DNA of 64,000 bases, taken from Terriglobus albidus (lineage in GTDB: Bacteria; Acidobacteriota; Terriglobia; Terriglobales; Acidobacteriaceae). How positions within the stretch are numbered: the first letter of the stretch is position 1; each line of letters begins with the position of its first letter. The notes below the pieces were generated by a model. That model made no database searches. It saw only the letters and a program-made list of their open reading frames with translations, and had not been told where the DNA came from. Shown one piece after another: positions 9,353 through 17,621 of the stretch. The DNA lies in NCBI RefSeq assembly GCF_008000815.1, contig NZ_CP042806.1, positions 2,294,001 to 2,358,000 on the forward strand, in the 5' to 3' direction. The position numbers and the translations under genes were made by a program.

Positions 9353-9385
9353 CCACTGTGCACCGTGTCAATAGTGCACCAGTGG
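9353..9385. promoter_or_regulatory. Inverted repeat in the divergent CBASS/regulator intergenic region, candidate CapH operator
   Basis: CCACTGTGCAC (9353-9363) and GTGCACCAGTGG (9374-9385) form an inverted repeat with one extra base in the right arm, spaced by ten bases. It lies in the 128-bp region between the divergent cap5 and HTH-protein starts, where a shared operator would be expected. Confidence 0.55.
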
Positions 9386-9412
9386 ATTACTTGTAAACCA
9401 CAGGAGACGGCC

Positions 9413-9754
9413 TTGGCCAAAAAGCTTCTTGAAGACCTCGGACGCAGAGTGCAGCAAAAGCGAGGGAAGTTGGGAGTTCGAGCCGCCGCCCAACAGATCG
9501 GCATCAGTCATGCAACGCTTTCGCGCATCGAACGAGGACATCTCCCTGATCTAGAAAACTACCGCAAGATCTGTGTCTGGCTCGGCGAAGATCCAGAAAC
9601 AATCGCTGTGGAGACCGTTGTCGCCGAATCTTCGCCCATTTCTGAAGTACACTTCCGCAAGAAGCCGACTGTGACCCCAGTTACCGCTGAAGCGCTGGCG
9701 CAGATGATTCTAGCTGCGCAAAATTTCATCCTGACGCGGCAAGGCGGGTTCTAA
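9413..9754 (+). CDS. CapH-like XRE-family repressor
   Basis: A TTG at 9413, seven bases after AGGAG, is chosen over a GTG at 9365, because the latter would put the start inside the inverted repeat and has no ribosome site. The 113-residue product has a lambda-type HTH at about 21-45 (VRAAAQQIGISHATLSRIER) followed by an interdomain segment and a short C-terminal helix. It is one base upstream of a metallopeptidase gene and divergent from CBASS. This is the arrangement of CapH/CapP, in which CapH represses CBASS and is cleaved by CapP after DNA damage. The functional match is inference from gene order and domain content. Confidence 0.75.
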   Translation: MAKKLLEDLGRRVQQKRGKLGVRAAAQQIGISHATLSRIERGHLPDLENYRKICVWLGEDPETIAVETVVAESSPISEVHFRKKPTVTPVTAEALAQMILAAQNFILTRQGGF

Positions 9755-9755
9755 A

Positions 9756-10355
9756 GTGAACGAATTGCGTCGCGGCTTTAAGAGCTGGTGCGAGAAGGCC
9801 TCTGCCGGATATCGGCGAGACCTTGGATTGGTGCGGCATGCTGCTCTTAATCCGCGCGCACTCGCCGCATACCTCGCAATCGAAGTTTTCTATCCAGAGG
9901 AAATTCCGGGTCTGGACGCCGGCGCTCTGCACCATCTCATCCGTGTCGATCCCGATAGCTGGTCGGCGGTAACGTTGGTCGTAGGCACAACAACGATCAT
10001 CATCTTGAATTCGGCGCACCCTCTGACTAGGCAGAACAGCAGCTTGGCCCACGAATTGGCACATATTATCTTGCGTCACAGCCCCACGCAGGCTTTCTTC
10101 GGACCGGGGGGTGCATTGATGATGAAGGAGTTCAACGCCAGTCAGGAAGCTGAGGCTGATTGTCTCGCAGGAATTCTCTTAATCCCCAGGGATGCATTGT
10201 TGGTCATGCTTAACCAGATGGACGAACCATCGCTCGCAAGTTATTTCGGAGTGAGCCTGGACTTGTTCAAGATGCGCAAGAACCTGACTGGCGTTGAGCG
10301 GCAGCTCGGGAACCGGTTTGCGCAATGTCGATCGTCTGCTCGGGTCACTTCCTGA
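9756..10355 (+). CDS. CapP-like ImmA/IrrE-family metallopeptidase
   Basis: The 199-residue protein begins at a GTG one base after the repressor stop. It carries the zincin motif HELAH at 99-103 (SLAHELAHIILRH) and the downstream acidic ligand region SQEAEADCLAG (about 129-139) typical of ImmA/IrrE/CapP. Such peptidases cleave their cognate XRE repressor when single-stranded DNA or another damage signal appears. Here it would relieve repression of the divergent CBASS operon. The 3' flank up to 10547 holds no gene. Confidence 0.8.
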   Translation: MNELRRGFKSWCEKASAGYRRDLGLVRHAALNPRALAAYLAIEVFYPEEIPGLDAGALHHLIRVDPDSWSAVTLVVGTTTIIILNSAHPLTRQNSSLAHELAHIILRHSPTQAFFGPGGALMMKEFNASQEAEADCLAGILLIPRDALLVMLNQMDEPSLASYFGVSLDLFKMRKNLTGVERQLGNRFAQCRSSARVTS

Positions 10356-10547
10356 CAATAAGTATGCTTGTCGTCAGCGATCGATCAAGTCACGCTAAGC
10401 GGGTTTATAGCTAATCACTTCTTGCATCAGTCCGCAGGCGATGCGAACTGGCTCACTGAGTGACCTCTGTTGCATTCTCTCAAGAAAACCTTAGGTAAGT
10501 GATCTATTTCGGTGCGGACTATGGATGCCAAGCAGGCACCGAATCAA

Positions 10548-11414
10548 TCACGTTGACATCACGGGGTAATTCCAAAGAGGCAAGCGGGATTCGATGTAGT
10601 GCCTGAGGGCTTCATATCGGACGATCAGCTTGGGATCGTTTCCTTTGTTGATTCGCTCTTGCTCTGCAAGCGCGAATTCATAGATCGGTTTGAGCTGGAT
10701 CTCCTTGAACTTGCCCTCTGATCCAGCAGCATTTTCGACTATGAAGGGGCCTAGATAGTCGAGTATTTTTTTTCCATCGCTGTCTATTGCAATAAGTTTC
10801 AGCGCTTTCTCGATGATCGCTGTGATCGTTTTTGACTCAGGGGTCGCCTGCGTCCGAAAGTTGGCGTGGGCCGAATTGAGAAAACGCCAGAGTCCTTCAC
10901 CGACGAGGATGCGCGGGTATCCGGCTTCTTCGGACTCGAGCCTATATGCGCTTTCTAACGCCGTACCGTAAATTTCCTGGGGGCCGATCTCAGTCGCAAG
11001 ACCCACATCTATTCCACCACGCAAAGGGTGGCCGCTTGCTAATGACACGCCCATGACCGAGGCAGCGGCTGAAAGAGCCGATACGATCGTAATCATTAGG
11101 GCTAAATCTCCCCCTTCATTACGTATCGGAACTGACGTGACGAAGGAGTCGGAGAAGCCCATAAACTTTGGTCGGACGGACTTGTCTGTGTGTTTCTTTA
11201 GGTTAGAAAGTCCGGATTCAAAGGCTGTGAACTGCGTATCGAAGATCCTTCAGAGGTCGAGTACGAAACCCGCTGTATGCCTGAGAACTTCAGCTACTTC
11301 TGCTCTGTTTTCGGGTGTGGTCGGGAGATACAAGGCTTTGAACCTCTCGCGCTGCCCGAGCACATCGAGAAATGCAACTAAATGATTCCCAAGCTGAAGA
11401 TGAATCTTTTGCAT
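10548..11414 (-). pseudogene. Class III nucleotide-cyclase-like gene interrupted by an in-frame TGA
   Basis: A single frame runs from ATG 11414 (preceded by GGAAGG) to the stop at 10548, 288 codons, broken only by TGA at 11250-11252 (codon 55). The N-terminal part contains NHLVAFLDVLGQRERF, a cyclase first strand with its Asp. After the stop come KFMGFSDSFVTSVP and RGGIDVG...EIYGTALESAYRLESE...YPRILVG, typical of GGDEF-unrelated class III cyclase-like proteins found in defence islands. The stop could be one substitution from CGA or TGG. A downstream ATG at 11162 could make a 204-residue fragment lacking the first metal ligand. Similarity to Pycsar cyclases is possible but not shown, and no effector partner is adjacent. 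Confidence 0.75.
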
Positions 11415-11713
11415 CGATTTTACCTTCCACTATTACTAATAAATTCTCGTAAGTCGGCCTATGGGAAGCAATCCCGAACGCCGGATCTCTACTGAGGTTC
11501 GGCAGACGTCTCTTGAGCGTCCCAGCGGTACATCTAAAGAGACCACCGGTTTAGGGTAGCTGGACTAAACAGCGCGGGCGCTGATGGGTGCTGAAATCAA
11601 CTGGCGAGTTGTACGAAACCAAGAACTGCTGCGTTCGCTCCGTAGATCATCCCTAAGTCACGCCGATATACGGTGCCGACCATACCAGGAATCACTGCAG
11701 CGATGATGTATCG
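11415..11713. other. Intergenic stretch without a recognisable gene
   Basis: About 300 bases between the broken cyclase-like gene and the SIR2 gene. No coding frame with a ribosome site, tRNA or strong repeat was seen. It would hold the promoter of the cyclase-like gene. Confidence 0.4.
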
Positions 11714-12913
11714 CTACAGTGCTGGTTGTGAGGCGGCATCGCTGATGTGTTTCTCTACAAACTCTGTCACACCATTCAAGTGAAACTCTATCTGGCGGTC
11801 TCCGAAAAATTGCTGATATCGCTCCTTCGTACTTTCGTACCGCCGACTGTCCTCGTCGCTGCCGCCTTTGCGGAGAACGACATCGATCCTGGCATCCTGA
11901 TGAACCATGCGCGAGAGAAGCTGTCTGAACTCGAAATCCGCATTTGGCAAGGAATACCCGATAAAGACGAGGCGCTTCGCTTCCATCAATTCGACGCCAG
12001 CATTCTGCCAGACGAGCTTCACCTGGAAATTTGTCAGGTCCTTCAGGAAGGTCGGCATCACCAGAGAACCCGCAAGCGGGTTCTTATATCCATATTTCTC
12101 GCAATGACGGCAGCACGTCTCGCCGACACGCTCTAGGATGTCTTCCTTGAGACCGTACTCAACGAATAGCCTCTGACAATTCGGGCATTGCAGCCAATTC
12201 ATCGAACCGTGAAGTTTCAAAAGCTTCACGTTGAAGCCACGACATCCGAGGCTCCATAAACCGGAGCGTATTCGTGTATCGCCCGCTTGGACCGAGCTGA
12301 TATAGCAGCAATAATCCACGACACCAAACGGGTCATAATCGCCCCCAAGTCCGGGATCACGATTCCAAAGCGCCGAATGAATGGCGTTGTCGAGCAGGAT
12401 GTCCCAATTCAACGAGATAATCGCAAATGGATCATAGGCTTTTGCCCTCTTCGCATCCTTCGCGTCTTTCGCGTATTCCGCTCTTTTTGCAGCTTTGGCA
12501 ACGACGTACTCCGCAAACGCATGGATGTATTCGCCGTCAGCCTTGCCGGAGCCAATCTGAGTGGTGATGCGCCGGGATATCGCAACCGATATGAGATACC
12601 CGAGATCCTCGCGAATCTTTTTCAGATCCGCAGCGTTCCTGCTTTTAAATGCCGTGCCGTCGGCGATACAGCGGTCAATAGGGGTGTAAACATCCTCCAG
12701 TGCGATCCGGGGGATATCTTCGCGTCTGATACGAAGGTCGTCGATGAGGAAGGTTTCTAGCCTGGTCTTCGCTTCAGCTACTTTGGCGTTCCATCCATCA
12801 AGTTCCAGGATGTCTCCGAGTATCTGCGCTTGCGTCGGTGCTCCAGCGGGGATTGAAAAGCCCGCTCCCAAAACATAAACCACTTTGCCGGCATCTACTG
12901 GAGTTCCTAACAT
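11714..12913 (-). CDS. SIR2-family protein with zinc ribbon (defence-type NADase candidate)
   Basis: The ATG at 12913 is preferred to a TTG at 12925 that abuts the ribosome-binding GAGG. The 399-residue protein opens with the NAD-binding VVYVLGAGFSIPAGAP (about 11-26) and has SLNWDILLDNAI, KLHGSMNWLQCPNC with a second CRHC pair forming a zinc ribbon, and FIGYSLPNADFEF near the end. This is the SIR2_2-like arrangement of stand-alone defence SIR2 proteins, which degrade NAD+ during infection, rather than a classic deacetylase. Partners such as HerA or pAgo are not adjacent, so it may act alone. Function is inferred. Confidence 0.75.
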   Translation of the reverse strand: MLGTPVDAGKVVYVLGAGFSIPAGAPTQAQILGDILELDGWNAKVAEAKTRLETFLIDDLRIRREDIPRIALEDVYTPIDRCIADGTAFKSRNAADLKKIREDLGYLISVAISRRITTQIGSGKADGEYIHAFAEYVVAKAAKRAEYAKDAKDAKRAKAYDPFAIISLNWDILLDNAIHSALWNRDPGLGGDYDPFGVVDYCCYISSVQAGDTRIRSGLWSLGCRGFNVKLLKLHGSMNWLQCPNCQRLFVEYGLKEDILERVGETCCRHCEKYGYKNPLAGSLVMPTFLKDLTNFQVKLVWQNAGVELMEAKRLVFIGYSLPNADFEFRQLLSRMVHQDARIDVVLRKGGSDEDSRRYESTKERYQQFFGDRQIEFHLNGVTEFVEKHISDAASQPAL

Positions 12914-13170
12914 ATTCTCGAACAACCTCTCTTCGAATCTCGATACCCCAATTTATAGGAACATCCCTCGTCTCCGGAATTAGCGGATTGTGTTCGGTGG
13001 GTGGCAAAGAAGTGCCTACGATTGCAGTGCATCTGGCCGATGCCTCTTCTTTGCTGGAAATGTCCGATGCCAGGCGTGGCGCACACTCTGGATCTCGAAC
13101 AGGATGAACTTGATGGCCGCAGCGAGTAGTGCAGCTAAAAGAATAGCGTCAATCAGAAGGTGCTCCAGAC

Positions 13171-13671
13171 TCATTTGCCGCCCGCTTTCTTTGCGGCCTT
13201 AGGAACGACGATCTTCGGCTTGGGTTCAATCAAAGGCAGCTTCATGATTTCGAGCAGGTCGTTAGCATCTTCCAGCTCGCCCTTCGTCATCTCGTTCAGC
13301 TCGTAAAGTTTTGCGACGGCTAGTCGAGGGTCGCGCAGCAGATAGCGACGGGTGCCCCGGTCATTGTGGGAGCGGATGAGTCCGATCTTTTCCAGACGGT
13401 GTATCGACTTGCTTACCGTTCCTTTTCCCTTGATGCCCGTGCCTCGCATAATGTCTTCATAGGTCGGGTAGCAGATGCTTTGCGGGCCGCCGCGCGTGAG
13501 CAGGTAAATCCAGACCTTGAGTTCTGCGCCTTCCAGGTACCGCAGGAGTTCCCGCGAGATGTATGGAAGCGGTGCATATCCCCCGGCTTTAGGCGCGAAC
13601 ACTTCTTTGGCCCCGTCAGGAAAACATGCGTCCCGGTATCGCTCGTCTTTTTGCTTTCGCTTCGTCGTCAT
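13171..13671 (-). CDS. Winged-helix DNA-binding protein of element A
   Basis: The 166-residue protein starts nine bases after GGAGG. A winged-helix domain spans about 45-125 (ELKVWIYLLTRGG, YEDIMRGTGIKGKGTVSKSIHRLEKIGLI), resembling replication-initiator or MarR-like folds. A basic Lys/Pro/Ala tail (PKIVVPKAAKKAGGK) follows. Its upstream region contains 10-bp-phased direct repeats (13750-13797), so it may bind these as an autoregulator or element replication/maintenance factor. No enzymatic motif is visible. Confidence 0.6.
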   Translation of the reverse strand: MTTKRKQKDERYRDACFPDGAKEVFAPKAGGYAPLPYISRELLRYLEGAELKVWIYLLTRGGPQSICYPTYEDIMRGTGIKGKGTVSKSIHRLEKIGLIRSHNDRGTRRYLLRDPRLAVAKLYELNEMTKGELEDANDLLEIMKLPLIEPKPKIVVPKAAKKAGGK

Positions 13672-13741
13672 TCCAATGCCTCCAGGATGAGTATCCGGCC
13701 CTGCTCAAAATTCTTCTAACCCCGCTCACACTCACCCCATG

Positions 13742-13797
13742 GTCAATAAGTCAATACACTCAACACAGGTAAACACAGGTAAACACAGTCAATACAC
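13742..13797. repeat. Iteron-like array upstream of the winged-helix gene
   Basis: Three AACACAGGTA-type units follow at a 10-bp step (13762, 13772, 13782; the third is AACACAGTCA). They are flanked by two copies of GTCAATACAC (13750-13759 and 13788-13797), with a further GTCAATAAG at 13742. The helical phasing suggests cooperative binding of one protein on one DNA face. The rest of the 13672-14046 gap holds no gene. Confidence 0.6.
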
Positions 13798-13998
13798 CGG
13801 CCCCTTTGCGCCGGAGCGAAATCGCCAGAAAAGGCGCGCCATTTTGACTTTTTCAGCCTGGGGACAGGTTTCCTGTAGGATTTTATCGTGCTGCACGGAG
13901 CCGGAATGGATTGCAAAGTTGACCCCCTAAAATAGTCCGGCACTTTCATTATCGACTGAGTGTCTGGAGGCGAGGGGGTGCGCCTGCCGGGCGTCAGC

Positions 13999-14015
13999 TA
14001 ACCCTATATGGGTTA
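13999..14015. promoter_or_regulatory. Palindrome TAACCC-N5-GGGTTA before the DUF2971 gene
   Basis: The inverted repeat TAACCC/GGGTTA (13999-14004, 14010-14015) encloses TATAT, 31 bases before the ATG. It overlaps what could be a -10 element (TATATG), so it is a plausible operator. Confidence 0.35.
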
Positions 14016-14046
14016 ATAGATAAGCGGCACTGCAAAGGAACGTCCG

Positions 14047-14958
14047 ATGAGTACGACTGCCAGTTTAGAGAAATTCGTAGGTGATGTGTTGCACACCTAT
14101 ACAACCACACCGCCAGGCATGTTGTGGCACTACACGAATGCTGCAGGATTTCTGGGGATCTTCCGGTCTGGCAAGCTCTGGGCGACAAATACTGACTATC
14201 TTAACGATGCATCGGAGATGCGATATTCGAGGCGTTTGGTTTTGCGTGCTATTGAGGGAATTAGATCCAGCATAACCACCCGCGAAGAGCACGAGATGTT
14301 GAGCCTCTTCTTGCAATGCATTGGCGACAACGCTACCCGGCCTGTTTTTGTGACATCCTTTTCGGCCGAGAAGAATGAGCTGAGCCAATGGCGTGCATAC
14401 GGGGGTAGCACCGGAAGCTTCGCACTAGGGTTCGGCTCAGCGCAGCTGGTCGCGGCAATTGCCAAGAACACTGTTACGCGCTTCGGTTTGTACCAGTGTC
14501 TTTATGACGAAACACAAAGCGCATCCCTGTGTCAGCAAATAGTGGAAAACTTGCTTGAAGACTTTAGAAGTTTGCGGACAAGCGCGACCGGCAGCCTCCC
14601 TTATAACGAAATGTCAGATTTCGTTCATGAGTCGGTCAGGATATTTGATACGCTTGCCCCTCTCATCAAACATCCTGATTTCATCAAGGAGGCCGAGTGG
14701 CGACTGGTATCAGAGGTTGTCGATCTTACTAAGAGACCGATACATCTGCGTGAGGGCAGAACTCAGATCGTTCCCTATCTTGAACTGACGATCGCTCCGG
14801 ACAACTCGGACCCGAGATTTACGGTGCATATGCTGGTTGGGCCATCTAACGGCCATAACCCCCGAGATGCCAGCCGCGCACAAATCGGATATTGTGACGA
14901 CTTCATTCTCCAGCCTTTCCCCATCGAGTCTTCGTACAGTCCTTTCCGACATACGTAA
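14047..14958 (+). CDS. DUF2971-family protein
   Basis: The 303-residue protein starts at an ATG nine bases after AAAGGAA. The family signature is clear: LWHYTNAAGFLGIFRSGKLW, ATNTDYLNDASEM, PVFVTSFSAEKNELSQWRAYG and GFALGFG. DUF2971 proteins have a fold related to ADP-ribosyltransferases (the H-Y-T of the first motif matches the HYT/HYE type) and are frequent in defence islands, but their reaction is not established. It stands alone with its own palindrome-containing promoter and converges on the DUF4062 gene. Confidence 0.75.
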   Translation: MSTTASLEKFVGDVLHTYTTTPPGMLWHYTNAAGFLGIFRSGKLWATNTDYLNDASEMRYSRRLVLRAIEGIRSSITTREEHEMLSLFLQCIGDNATRPVFVTSFSAEKNELSQWRAYGGSTGSFALGFGSAQLVAAIAKNTVTRFGLYQCLYDETQSASLCQQIVENLLEDFRSLRTSATGSLPYNEMSDFVHESVRIFDTLAPLIKHPDFIKEAEWRLVSEVVDLTKRPIHLREGRTQIVPYLELTIAPDNSDPRFTVHMLVGPSNGHNPRDASRAQIGYCDDFILQPFPIESSYSPFRHT

Positions 14959-15002
14959 GGGCGGCCACAATGAGCGACTCAACGTCCGGCTCGGCGGTCG
15001 TC

Positions 15003-16205
15003 TCAGATATCCTTCAATACGAATACTTTCGAACCTGATAGTTCTATCCATTGGGTATTGCTGACAAACTTAGGCTGGAGCATGATCGGAAGGAGCACCT
15101 CGTTCCTGCGGCCATTTACTTCAATCACCAACCTCAGCGCGGCTGGGCCTGAATGGTCGGAGTAGTTCATGTCAGGTCGAGGCGTATTGAATAAACTGAT
15201 GATTTTCGCGTGATCCAGCACAACTGAATGTTCTTTGGCATTCTCAGAACCGATTTGCATATCGGATATTTTGGCTTCGGAAGAGGTAAGAAACTCGACT
15301 TGTTTTACGATGATCGGTTTGTTTGATTCGACGCAGAGCAGCTGCCTGTTGGGTGTTCCTGCGAACGACAACGACAGTTCCAGAGGAGCAATGCTGATTT
15401 CCTTATCAGCGCGGGCGAAGCCATCTTCGGTCAGCTCGTATATTTCTTCACTCTCTTGATGCAGATAGCCGAGTTGCACCAGGTTGCTCAGCACTCGCTT
15501 CCACGTTGCGGAGGAGCGAGGAGTGTCTTCGACAAAATTCTTCCCATTTGCCTGGACGTAAAACCCCTCCATCGTGGTCCCTGCAATGATCTGTCCGTTT
15601 CGGTCGTCCGCCGTTTCCAGAATGAGTCGTCGCTCATTGTAATCCAGATCCGGTTCTTTCAGTTCGACTTCGGCATTGGGCTTCGTGAGCCAAAGATATT
15701 GAGGCCTGTTGAGAGCGATTGCCAGGTGATGTCCGAAATCCGTGCGTAATTGTTCGTGGCTGGCATATTCGGCATAGAGGCCGCTTGCTCTGCACTCTTC
15801 CTTAAACGCTTGCAGCGCGGCCCATTGTTTCGGATCGATGGCATGCGGATCGACCGGTACATGCGAAAAGTACAACATTGCCAATTTCCCCGCCGCGACA
15901 TGTCGCTTAATCTCCTCCACACTGCCGCTTATGAAGTCAGCTGTGGCCGTCCCGATGCGAGTTCCGAAGATGCTGACAACGATGTCTGCATCGAGCAGTA
16001 AATGTTCGTTGAGAAGTGATTGTGCAGGAGCGCCCATCTGAGGAGAGCTGTGGGTTTCCCACTTGACGGGCTGGAGCACGAGTTCGCGGGTGACGGCGTT
16101 GGCGTTATTCCATTGATACAGCACATTGGTCACGATCTCGCGCTCGTCCGCTACGTCGCTTGGGGAGGCGATCATTACTTTTAGGACATTTGCCTGAAAT
16201 CCCAT
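15003..16205 (-). CDS. DUF4062-like protein with internal winged helix
   Basis: The start at 16205 (AAGGAAG then ATG) is chosen; upstream in-frame codons have no family resemblance. The 400-residue protein begins VLKVMIASPSDVADEREIV, the DUF4062 hallmark, a Rossmann-like (TIR/SLOG-related) domain that continues through DADIVVSIFGTRIGT to about residue 160. A winged-helix-like segment lies at about 240-280 (TWKRVLSNLVQLGYLHQESEEIYELTEDG) and a beta-rich C-terminal part follows. DUF4062 occurs as an N-terminal sensor or effector in NACHT/STAND proteins; here there is no NTPase. Function unknown. Confidence 0.65.
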   Translation of the reverse strand: MGFQANVLKVMIASPSDVADEREIVTNVLYQWNNANAVTRELVLQPVKWETHSSPQMGAPAQSLLNEHLLLDADIVVSIFGTRIGTATADFISGSVEEIKRHVAAGKLAMLYFSHVPVDPHAIDPKQWAALQAFKEECRASGLYAEYASHEQLRTDFGHHLAIALNRPQYLWLTKPNAEVELKEPDLDYNERRLILETADDRNGQIIAGTTMEGFYVQANGKNFVEDTPRSSATWKRVLSNLVQLGYLHQESEEIYELTEDGFARADKEISIAPLELSLSFAGTPNRQLLCVESNKPIIVKQVEFLTSSEAKISDMQIGSENAKEHSVVLDHAKIISLFNTPRPDMNYSDHSGPAALRLVIEVNGRRNEVLLPIMLQPKFVSNTQWIELSGSKVFVLKDI

Positions 16206-16607
16206 GTCTTCCTTTATACAGCTTGGGAATGCGCGGCGACTGCGGCCCGTAGAAGAGGTTATGGGAGCAATGCGGCTGACCGGAGATTGGTTGGTTCCTA
16301 TGCTGCCTGGGCAACAATTGAGGTCGTTTGGATACACAGACCGGTATGGAAATCAAGCAGACGCTATTGGTGCTTTTGTCGTTTCTCGGCAAAGGTCGCG
16401 ACATTTTGGGCCCAAATCGCCGAGGGTGCTGGCGAGGTACTGAAATTCGATATAGCTGTTTTTCCCAGCGTTTTTGAGGGTTCAACGATGCTGTCGTTAG
16501 CCATCAACGCAGCCATCAACGCCCATGAAGCTTTTGGATACGTAACTGTTACGGCAGCGATCCAACAAGCTAAACGGAATACTAATCACAAGTGCCCATT
16601 TCGTCAC
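16206..16607. other. Gene-free 400-base stretch with a tandem 12-bp repeat
   Basis: No convincing coding frame lies between the DUF4062 and integrase genes. AGCCATCAACGC is present twice in tandem at 16499-16510 and 16511-16522, near the 3' end of the integrase gene. The 12-bp step equals that of the putative arm sites, but the sequence differs. Confidence 0.4.
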
Positions 16608-17621
16608 TTACAATTCCTGTTCAATCACGGACGAAATGCGATCGATGACCGAAAGGCGATGCTCGGGGGATAGGTGACTATAGCGGGCTGACATAGTTAT
16701 CGTCTTATGCCCGGCGAGTTCTTGGATTTCTTTGATGGAAGCGCCAGCCATTGCAAGCCATGAACAGAATGTGTGTCGGTTGGAGTGCCAAACGTAACCT
16801 TCGATGTCGGCCTCTGTGAGGCATGGGACGAACCAGGAACGCGTGTCGAAGCGGGCACCTTGCCTCAGAAAGATGGGATCTGTAGCCTTCTGTCCTTTAC
16901 GGCGGAGGCTCTCGAACGCAGCGACTGAGTCTGCATTTAGATAAACGGTACGGGCGGAGCCATTCTTCGTCTTGATGAGATCGATAGTGCGGCGGTCCAG
17001 ATGGATTTGTCCCCACGTCAACGAATATTGCTCCGAGAGCCGCATGCCTGTAGTTACGGAGATGATGAACTCGGCCAGGTGCTCCGGATGGTTTGTTTGA
17101 ATCACCTTGTAAAGGTTGTCATACTCTTCGCGAGTCAGGAAGCGAAGACGACCGACTCCTTCACGACGGTGACGAACCTGACGTGCGGGATTTATGGTGG
17201 TTTTGTTGTTGTGAACACCCTCGCGATAGCAAAGCGAGATAAAGGCTTTGTACCGGTTTGCGGTGGCGGGCGTTTTGCAGTGAGAGCGAAGCCAGCGATC
17301 AAGCTCCTGTGGTGTAATCTCTCCGGCGGGCCGCGAGCCGAACACCTTGCGGACGATTTCGCCTTTGCTGATGTAGCTGCGACGATCCTTGTGATCGGCT
17401 ACGAACTCCAGGGCATCGTCGATCAGTTCGGAAAAACGCAATACCTTGCTGTCTCGCAATTCCGGCAGTTTTCGACCGGCAGTCGCATCGGCCTTGCGGC
17501 TCTGGTACAGCTTAATGGCATCTGACTTGCGACCGACCTTTTCGCGATGTCGTTTCCCAGACGCGTAGTAGTGAATCCACCATACACCGCTGCCTTCCGG
17601 CTTTTCGTATACTCCGCGCAT
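16608..17621 (-). CDS. Tyrosine recombinase (site-specific integrase)
   Basis: The 337-residue protein has all catalytic residues: Arg194 in TTGMRLSE, Lys near 217-219 in IKTKNGS, His279 and Arg282 in WHSNRHTF, His305 in LAGHK and the nucleophile Tyr314 in SARYSHLS. The N-terminal ~55 residues are an arm-binding/AP2-like domain, followed by a SAM-like core-binding domain. AGGAG precedes the start. It is the only integrase in the window and is the likely recombinase for the tRNA-Leu site of element A, though it lies 11 kb from the nearer end. Confidence 0.93.
   Translation of the reverse strand: MRGVYEKPEGSGVWWIHYYASGKRHREKVGRKSDAIKLYQSRKADATAGRKLPELRDSKVLRFSELIDDALEFVADHKDRRSYISKGEIVRKVFGSRPAGEITPQELDRWLRSHCKTPATANRYKAFISLCYREGVHNNKTTINPARQVRHRREGVGRLRFLTREEYDNLYKVIQTNHPEHLAEFIISVTTGMRLSEQYSLTWGQIHLDRRTIDLIKTKNGSARTVYLNADSVAAFESLRRKGQKATDPIFLRQGARFDTRSWFVPCLTEADIEGYVWHSNRHTFCSWLAMAGASIKEIQELAGHKTITMSARYSHLSPEHRLSVIDRISSVIEQEL

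Noticed and set aside
13742-13797. CRISPR-like short repeat array
   Set aside because: Units are 10 bp with no spacers of CRISPR size and no cas genes nearby; an iteron/operator array fits better.
16206-16337. N-terminal extension of the DUF4062 protein to 16337
   Set aside because: No family similarity, and a strong AAGGAAG ribosome site precedes the ATG at 16205.
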